Origin: Lachnospiraceae bacterium
Lineage (GTDB): Bacteria > Bacillota > Clostridia > Lachnospirales > Lachnospiraceae
Assembly (NCBI GenBank): GCA_014804285.1
Contig: JAAVAA010000056.1
Location: 1-10,877 of the forward strand
Length of the DNA stretch: 10,877 bases
Reading direction: 5' to 3'
Shown: in pieces, positions 6,378 to 10,877 of the stretch
Position numbering within the stretch: position 1 is the first letter of the stretch
Layout: each line of letters opens with the position of its first letter
Program-made: the position numbers and the translations under genes
Notes under the pieces: generated by a model
Databases searched by the model: none
What the model saw: the letters and a program-made list of their open reading frames with translations, nothing else
What the model was told of the DNA's origin: nothing

Positions 6378-7283
6378 ATGAAAAAGAAAAAGCTAAGTGA
6401 CAGCAGCCTGAAGGGCTGGTTGTATCTTTTACCGGCGATGCTCTTTTTGATCGTCTTTATGGTGTATCCGCTGATCGATGTGTTTATTTATTCTTTTGAG
6501 GAAGGATACAATTCCGCTTCTCAGACTTACTTTGGAGTAGGTGGTTACAATTATTCTTATGTTTTGCATGATCCTTACTTTTTGCAGGCGGTAAAGAATA
6601 CTTTTATTCTGGTTATTATTACGGTCCCGCTGTCAACAGGGATTGCGCTCCTGATCTCTACCGGGTTAAACTCCATTAAGCCGCTCAGGGATTTGTTCCA
6701 GACGGTTTACTTTTTGCCCTATGTGACCAATACGCTGGCGGTAGGTCTGGTGTTTATGATCCTGTTTAAAAAGACGGCGTACTCGGATGGGCTGATCAAT
6801 CTGCTGATCACATGGTTTGGCGGAAGCAGTGTGGACTTTATTGACGGACCTTATTGGGCGAAGATGTTTGTCTTATGCTTTTATACGATCTGGGTGGTTA
6901 TGCCGTTTAAGATCCTGATCCTGACCAGTGCGCTTTCATCGGTGAATCAGGAATATTACAATGCGGCGAAGGTGGACGGCACGTCCAAATTCAGGACATT
7001 TATGCGGATTACGCTTCCCATGATCTCCCCTATGATCTTTTATCTGATCATCACGGGATTTATTGGTGCGTTTAAGGCATACAGTGATGTGGTGGCTCTG
7101 TTTGGAACGGATTTAAATGCGGCGGAGATGAATACCATTGTGGGTTATGTTTATGATATGCTGTATGGGGACAGCGGCGGTTATCCTTCCTATGCATCGG
7201 CAGCGGCAATCATCCTTTTTGCTATTGTGCTTACGATTACATGTATCAATCTGTTGATCAGCAAAAAGAACGTTCATTATTAA
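6378..7283 (+). CDS. Sugar ABC importer permease 1 (MalF/LacF/UgpA-like)
   Basis: This is an integral membrane subunit of a CUT1 carbohydrate importer. ATG 6378 is chosen because AGGAGG (6364-6369) lies eight bases upstream and the protein then begins MKKKKLSDSSLKGWLYLLPA, a classic N-terminus. An open frame back to TTG 6294 is not supported by a ribosome binding site. The 301-residue product has about six membrane segments (roughly residues 14-37, 75-97, 110-130, 160-183, 218-240 and 275-295). The cytoplasmic EAA loop that docks with the ATPase is YYNAAKVDGTSKFRTFMRIT, followed by LP (193-214). It is followed 18 bases later by permease 2. It should pair with the ATPase at 1338-2465, from which it is separated by the fnl block. 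The substrate cannot be read from the sequence. Confidence 0.93.
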   Translation: MKKKKLSDSSLKGWLYLLPAMLFLIVFMVYPLIDVFIYSFEEGYNSASQTYFGVGGYNYSYVLHDPYFLQAVKNTFILVIITVPLSTGIALLISTGLNSIKPLRDLFQTVYFLPYVTNTLAVGLVFMILFKKTAYSDGLINLLITWFGGSSVDFIDGPYWAKMFVLCFYTIWVVMPFKILILTSALSSVNQEYYNAAKVDGTSKFRTFMRITLPMISPMIFYLIITGFIGAFKAYSDVVALFGTDLNAAEMNTIVGYVYDMLYGDSGGYPSYASAAAIILFAIVLTITCINLLISKKNVHY

Positions 7284-7301
7284 TGATAAGAATGGGAATG
7301 A

Positions 7302-8180
7302 ATGATGGAAAACGGGACTGACTACAAACAAATAGAAAAGACTGCCAAAAGGAAGAAAACCGTGATAAGTACAATTACTTATGTGCTTTTGACGGTATGG
7401 GCGGTTATTGTTTTATTTCCTTTTTACTGGATGATTTTGACTTCACTGAAAAGCTATGGAGCATACAACTCGGAGTATATTCCAAAGTTTTTTACGTTGT
7501 CTCCTACCTTGCAAAATTATGCAGATGCTTTCACAACGGTTTCACTTGGAAGGTATCTGGTCAATACGACTATTTTTACGGTGGTAACGACAATCATTAT
7601 GCTGTTTGTGATCACCCTTGCGGCATTTGCCTTTGCAAGGCTTGATTTTAAAGGGAAAAATATTGCGTTTCTTGTTTTTCTTTCTCTGATGATGATTCCC
7701 AATGAGCTTGTGATCATCACCAATTTTGTCACGGTTACCAATCTGGACATGAGAAATTCGTTCCCGGGGCTGATTCTGCCCTCTGTCACTTCGGTGTTTT
7801 ATATTTATCTTTTAAAGGAGAATTTTGAGCAGATTCCGGACAGTCTTTATTTCGCGGCAAAGGTAGATGGAACTTCGGATTTGAAATATCTCATGAAGGT
7901 GATGATTCCCATATCCAAGCCTACGCTGATCACCATAACTATATTGAAGGTGATCGAGTGCTGGAATTCCTACGTATGGCCAAGGCTGATCACGGATGAT
8001 GAGAATTATTTTCTGGTATCAAACGGAATTCAGGAGATTCGGGAAAACGGCTTCGGACGTGAAAACATTCCGGCAATGATGGCGGCGGTGGTGGTGATTT
8101 CGGTTCCGCTGATCGTTTTATTTTTGATATTCCGGAAGAAGGTAATGGAAGGGGTATCCAGAGGAGGAACAAAAGGATGA
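7302..8180 (+). CDS. Sugar ABC importer permease 2 (MalG/LacG/UgpE-like)
   Basis: This is the second membrane subunit of the CUT1 importer. The 292-residue protein starts MMENGTDYKQIEKTAKRKKT; ATG 7302 and ATG 7305 are adjacent and cannot be told apart, with only a weak GGGAA upstream. About six membrane segments are visible, the first at 22-46 and the last at 258-278. The EAA loop is YFAAKVDGTSDLKYLMKVMI (183-202), followed by PISKP. Motifs FPFYWMILTSLK near residues 39-50 and the C-terminal FRKKVMEGVSRGGTKG are typical of this subfamily. Its stop overlaps the receptor start in an ATGA (8177-8180), showing translational coupling. Confidence 0.93.
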   Translation: MMENGTDYKQIEKTAKRKKTVISTITYVLLTVWAVIVLFPFYWMILTSLKSYGAYNSEYIPKFFTLSPTLQNYADAFTTVSLGRYLVNTTIFTVVTTIIMLFVITLAAFAFARLDFKGKNIAFLVFLSLMMIPNELVIITNFVTVTNLDMRNSFPGLILPSVTSVFYIYLLKENFEQIPDSLYFAAKVDGTSDLKYLMKVMIPISKPTLITITILKVIECWNSYVWPRLITDDENYFLVSNGIQEIRENGFGRENIPAMMAAVVVISVPLIVLFLIFRKKVMEGVSRGGTKG

Positions 8181-9784
8181 GTAGAAAATTTTTGTCATTG
8201 GCAGTACTTATGCTTTGTGGGACACTTTTGTTGACCGGATGCCACGGACAGGCAGGACTGAATGCGTTTGAGATTCCGGAGGAGTTTGATCTTTCCAGAG
8301 AATATGAAATCACATTTTGGGCAAAGAATGATACCAACAAAACCCAGACGGCGATTTACGAGAAGGCCATTGCGGATTTTGAAGAGCTGTATCCTAATAT
8401 TAAGGTGAATCTGCGTCTTTATACGGACTATGGCAAGATTTATAATGATGTGATCACGAATATTGCCACCAATACCACGCCCAATGTCTGTATCACCTAT
8501 CCGGATCACATTGCGACCTATCTGACGGGAAGCAATCAGGTGGTTCCGTTGGAGGATTTGTTTGCGGATACAAGGTACGGTCTTGGAGGAAGCGAGGTTC
8601 GATTTGACTCGCCAAGAGATGAGGAAATTGTACCTCAATTTCTGGAGGAATGCGCTTTTGGAGGGCACTATTATGCGCTTCCTTACATGCGGTCTACGGA
8701 GGCATGCTATATTAACAAGACTTATGTGGAAAAATTAGGATATGAACTGCCGGAAACACTGACTTGGGATTTTATCTGGGAGGTTTCGGAAGCAGCCATG
8801 GAAAAGGGTGCAGACGGTAATTTCTTAGTTAACGGGCAGAAGGTATTGATTCCGTTTATTTACAAATCTACCGACAATATGATGATTCAGATGTTGAAGC
8901 AGCAGGGAGCCGGATATTCTACGGACGAGGGGGAAATTTTGCTTTTTAATGATGCCACGGAAGACCTTTTGACCGGTATTGCAGAGCATGCGGCAACCGG
9001 CGCTTTTTCCACATTTAAGATCTCAAGCTATCCTGCTAATTTTTTAAATGCGGGACAGTGTATTTTTGCAATAGATTCTACCGCAGGGGCAACGTGGATG
9101 GGAACGGATGCGCCCTTATGCGATATCAGCGAGGATAAGATTGTAAGCTTTGAGACAGAAGTCATGACGATTCCGCAGTTTGATGCTTCTAATCCCCAGA
9201 TGATCTCCCAGGGACCTTCGGTCTGTATTTTTAATAAAAGAGATCCTCAGGAGGTTATGGCTTCCTGGCTGTTTACACAGTATTTGCTGACCAATCAGGT
9301 GCAGATCGCATACGCAGAGACAGAGGGGTACGTTCCTGTAACGTTAAAGGCTCAGAAATCGGCGGAATATCAGGATTATCTGTCCAGAGGCGGTGAAGAC
9401 GACACTTTATATTATGATGTTAAGATTAAGGCATCAGAGCTTTTGCTGGACAATGTGGACAATACCTTTGTTACACCGGTGTTTGTAGGATCAACGTCTC
9501 TTCGGGACGCTTCCGGGCAGCTGATTGAAAATACGGTAAAGTCAGTCCGGAGGGGACAGGCAGTTAACGATGCCTATATTGATAAGCTTTATAACGATAT
9601 AACATCTCTGTACCGTCTGGATCAGATCGGCACCGGAACAGGTCAGATCTCTTCTGGTAAGACGGATCTGGGAAGGTTGCCGAAAACCGCGGTGATTTTG
9701 TTGACATCATTGGCAGGCGCGTGGGTACTGATTCTCTCGTATGTGGTCATTCAAGCAGTAAAAAAGAAGAGAAATCAGCAATAA
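8177..9784 (+). CDS. Sugar ABC importer substrate-binding lipoprotein with extra C-terminal membrane anchor
   Basis: This is the extracellular receptor that would deliver sugar to the two permeases. The 535-residue protein starts with a lipoprotein signal whose lipobox LLTGC places the lipid on Cys22. The mature part looks like an SBP_bac_1 family protein: YEITFWAKND (43-52), AIADFEELYPNIKVNLRLY (64-82) and PNVCITYPDHIATY. Later it has LPYMRSTEACYINKTYVEK, WDFIWEVSEAA, and PSVCIFNKRDPQEVMASWLF, typical of the closing region. Unusually, it ends with a hydrophobic segment (about 505-527, in AVILLTSLAGAWVLILSYVV) and a basic KKKRNQQ tail. That predicts a second anchor in the membrane, with the tail in the cytoplasm. 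It overlaps permease 2 by four bases. A GAGGAGG site (8161-8167) precedes the start. No truncation is seen. Confidence 0.9.
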   Translation: MSRKFLSLAVLMLCGTLLLTGCHGQAGLNAFEIPEEFDLSREYEITFWAKNDTNKTQTAIYEKAIADFEELYPNIKVNLRLYTDYGKIYNDVITNIATNTTPNVCITYPDHIATYLTGSNQVVPLEDLFADTRYGLGGSEVRFDSPRDEEIVPQFLEECAFGGHYYALPYMRSTEACYINKTYVEKLGYELPETLTWDFIWEVSEAAMEKGADGNFLVNGQKVLIPFIYKSTDNMMIQMLKQQGAGYSTDEGEILLFNDATEDLLTGIAEHAATGAFSTFKISSYPANFLNAGQCIFAIDSTAGATWMGTDAPLCDISEDKIVSFETEVMTIPQFDASNPQMISQGPSVCIFNKRDPQEVMASWLFTQYLLTNQVQIAYAETEGYVPVTLKAQKSAEYQDYLSRGGEDDTLYYDVKIKASELLLDNVDNTFVTPVFVGSTSLRDASGQLIENTVKSVRRGQAVNDAYIDKLYNDITSLYRLDQIGTGTGQISSGKTDLGRLPKTAVILLTSLAGAWVLILSYVVIQAVKKKRNQQ

Positions 9785-9798
9785 TGCTATTGATTTCT
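9770..9798 (+). repeat. Hairpin overlapping the end of the receptor gene
   Basis: AGAAATCA (9770-9777) and TGATTTCT (9791-9798) are perfect inverted copies around a 13-base loop. The right arm overlaps the candidate -35 at 9790. It is AT-rich and no T-run follows, so I do not call it a terminator. It could weaken read-through or act as an operator. Confidence 0.35.
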
Positions 9799-9817
9799 TG
9801 AAAATTTCATGTATACT
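9790..9817 (+). promoter_or_regulatory. Candidate promoter for the tandem-domain lipoprotein gene
   Basis: TTGATT (9790-9795) and TATACT (9812-9817) are spaced by 16 bases, 61 bases upstream of the next start. Matches to the sigma-A consensus are 4 of 6 and 5 of 6. With the 93-base gap after the receptor gene, this suggests separate or additional transcription of the lipoprotein gene. Confidence 0.45.
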
Positions 9818-9877
9818 TATTTTGATGTTGACTAACAATTTTGTAAATTACACAGTAAAATCAAAGAGGAGAGGAAA

Positions 9878-10630
9878 ATGAAAAAGATTACATCGGTATT
9901 GTTGGCATTGACACTTATGCTTGCGTGTGCAGGCTGCGGTTCGAAAGGCGGAGACTCCGCAGGAAAGGCAGATGTGAAGTCAGAAGGCGTTATGACTTAT
10001 GATGAATACGTAGCGGCAGCGCTGGATACAGAGGTCGTTGTGGAGACTTATGTACAGGCAAAGCAGTCATGGTGGGATGATAAGGCTACTGTTTATACCC
10101 AGGATAAGGACGGCGCTTACTTTGTTTATAACATGGCTTGTTCTGAAGAGGATTATGCCAGGCTGACTCCCGGAACCAAGATCAAGGTTACAGGTTATAA
10201 GGGCGAATGGTCCGGTGAAGTTGAGATCATGGATGCAACCTTTGAGATCGAAGATGGAAATTATGTTGCGCAAGCAGAAGACGTTACTTCACTTCTTGGA
10301 ACTGATGATCTGATTAAACATCAGAATAAATTCGTATCCTTCAAGGGTATGACCGTTGAAGCGGCAGGACAGGATGAGAGTGGAAATGACGTAGCATACC
10401 TTTATAGCTGGGACGGTTCCGGACAGGATGGAGATGATTTGTACTTCAATGTTTCTCTGAACGGAAATACTTATACTTTTACCGTAGAGTCTTATCTGTG
10501 TGATAACACAACGGATGTTTATGCAGCAGTAAAAGCTTTAAATATCGGCGATAAGATTGACATGGAAGGCTTCTTATATTGGTATGAGGGTGTAAATCCT
10601 CACATTACTTCTGTAAAAGCAGCAAAATAA
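9878..10630 (+). CDS. Uncharacterised tandem-domain (OB-fold-like) lipoprotein
   Basis: The 250-residue protein has a lipoprotein signal peptide with lipobox ACAGC, so Cys20 should be lipidated and the protein anchored on the outer face of the membrane. After a Gly/Ser/Lys linker it has two similar beta-rich units. Unit one (about 48-128) includes VETYVQAKQSWWDDKATVYT, DGAYFVYNMACSEEDYARL, and GTKIKVTGYKGEWSGEVEI. Unit two (about 148-248) includes FVSFKGMTVEAAGQDESG, DLYFNVSLNG, and GDKIDMEGFLYWYEG. The repeated pattern of a strand block, a helical connector and G-[TD]-KI-x-[VM]-x-G suggests tandem OB-like folds; this is my inference. Similar lipoproteins seem common in Lachnospiraceae, with no known function to my knowledge. 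AGAGGAGAGG (9865-9874) is the ribosome binding site. It is placed behind the importer but probably has its own promoter, and a terminator follows. Confidence 0.85.
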   Translation: MKKITSVLLALTLMLACAGCGSKGGDSAGKADVKSEGVMTYDEYVAAALDTEVVVETYVQAKQSWWDDKATVYTQDKDGAYFVYNMACSEEDYARLTPGTKIKVTGYKGEWSGEVEIMDATFEIEDGNYVAQAEDVTSLLGTDDLIKHQNKFVSFKGMTVEAAGQDESGNDVAYLYSWDGSGQDGDDLYFNVSLNGNTYTFTVESYLCDNTTDVYAAVKALNIGDKIDMEGFLYWYEGVNPHITSVKAAK

Positions 10631-10645
10631 TCTGAAACGGTAAAC

Positions 10646-10687
10646 ACACCCTGAATGTCAGACTTTATCTGGTATTCAGGGTGTTTT
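10646..10687 (+). terminator. Intrinsic terminator after the lipoprotein gene
   Basis: ACACCCTGAAT (10646-10656) and ATTCAGGGTGT (10674-10684) form a perfect 11-base-pair stem. The 17-base middle holds a further CAGA/TCTG pairing. The right arm runs into TTTT (10684-10687). It begins 15 bases after the stop and closes the lipoprotein transcription unit. Confidence 0.85.
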
Positions 10688-10731
10688 GCGTTAAATAGGG
10701 ATTTCTATCCGGACATAAAGGGTGTGGGACT

Positions 10732-10877
10732 ATGAAAGAAAGAGGAAAGCGAAAAAAATATATACCGCTTATACTTGGAGAAATAGCAGCATTATTGTTT
10801 ATTGCCTACGTGATTCTCTGCTTTGAAGCTGACAGTGAGCATATATTGCCAAGAACGGTGGTAAACGGTAAAGACCT
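10732..10877 (+). CDS. Partial membrane-anchored protein, possibly a cell-wall L,D-transpeptidase/VanW-type
   Basis: From ATG 10732 an open frame runs off the right edge after 48 complete codons. The N-terminus is basic (MKERGKRKKY), followed by one hydrophobic segment (IPLILGEIAALLFIAYVILC), then an outer-face sequence HILPRTVVNGKD. A short basic cytoplasmic tail, one membrane segment and a P-x-T-x-VNG-x-D motif are typical of Clostridia proteins that begin with a PG_binding_4-type domain, such as L,D-transpeptidases or VanW proteins. This is only a suggestion because the catalytic part is outside the window. AAGGG (10718-10722) is a plausible ribosome binding site nine bases upstream. No clear promoter is seen after the terminator. 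Confidence 0.6.
   Translation, partial: MKERGKRKKYIPLILGEIAALLFIAYVILCFEADSEHILPRTVVNGKD

Noticed and set aside
8195..8668. Minus-strand open frame of 157 codons inside the receptor gene
   Set aside because: It is antisense to a clearly coding lipoprotein gene, lacks any recognisable motif and has no supported start. It is a shadow frame, like the other antisense frames in the window.
9828..9861. Second promoter TTGACT (9828-9833) with TAAAAT (9856-9861)
   Set aside because: The spacing is 22 bases, too long for a sigma-A promoter.
10633..10646. cre-like site TGAAACGGTAAACA for carbon catabolite control downstream of the lipoprotein gene
   Set aside because: The central CG is displaced by one base from the cre consensus, and the site lies between a stop codon and a terminator.

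Overview
The window looks like a chromosomal accessory stretch from a Gram-positive gut Clostridia bacterium, most probably a Lachnospiraceae member. The reasons are the moderate-to-low GC, purine-rich GGAGG-type ribosome binding sites, short ATGA-type overlaps, the DUF3990/DUF3791 pair, a CUT1-type sugar ABC importer with a lipoprotein receptor, and a family of small tandem-domain lipoproteins I associate with that group. No transposase, integrase, tRNA, rRNA or CRISPR array is visible.

Layout. (1) Positions 1-63 hold the first 21 codons of an unknown minus-strand gene. (2) Positions 246-1265 hold a promoter and three tightly packed, overlapping small genes: a DUF3990 (predicted ADP-ribosyltransferase-like) gene broken by a one-base frameshift near 670-675, an unnamed 79-residue helical protein, and a DUF3791 protein. 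This resembles a decayed toxin-antitoxin-like module. (3) A good sigma-A-type promoter (1276-1304) starts a sugar ABC importer locus: ATPase (1338-2465), two permeases (6378-7283 and 7302-8180) and a lipoprotein receptor (8177-9784). (4) Between the ATPase and the permeases lies an AT-richer block (about 2475-6290). It carries a remnant of fnlA/capE, intact fnlB/capF and fnlC/capG (UDP-N-acetyl-L-fucosamine synthesis), and a GT4 glycosyltransferase. (5) A tandem-domain lipoprotein gene (9878-10630) has its own candidate promoter and a strong intrinsic terminator (10646-10687). (6) The first 48 codons of a membrane-anchored protein run off the right edge; it is possibly a cell-wall L,D-transpeptidase or VanW-type protein.

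How the genes work together. The ATPase, permeases and receptor make one complete CUT1 importer for a sugar or oligosaccharide. The fnl block belongs to surface polysaccharide synthesis, which is unrelated, and its first gene is broken. I infer that it was inserted into, or recombined into, the importer operon and then eroded at its left end. UDP-FucNAc could be made only if an intact FnlA is encoded elsewhere.

Most interesting points: the frameshifted DUF3990 module with its conserved but unnamed middle gene; the polysaccharide genes splitting an importer operon; a substrate-binding lipoprotein that also has a C-terminal membrane anchor; and the uncharacterised tandem-domain lipoprotein behind it. 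I do not see convincing evidence of a wholly new system. The DUF3990 / 79-residue protein / DUF3791 trio is the nearest candidate.
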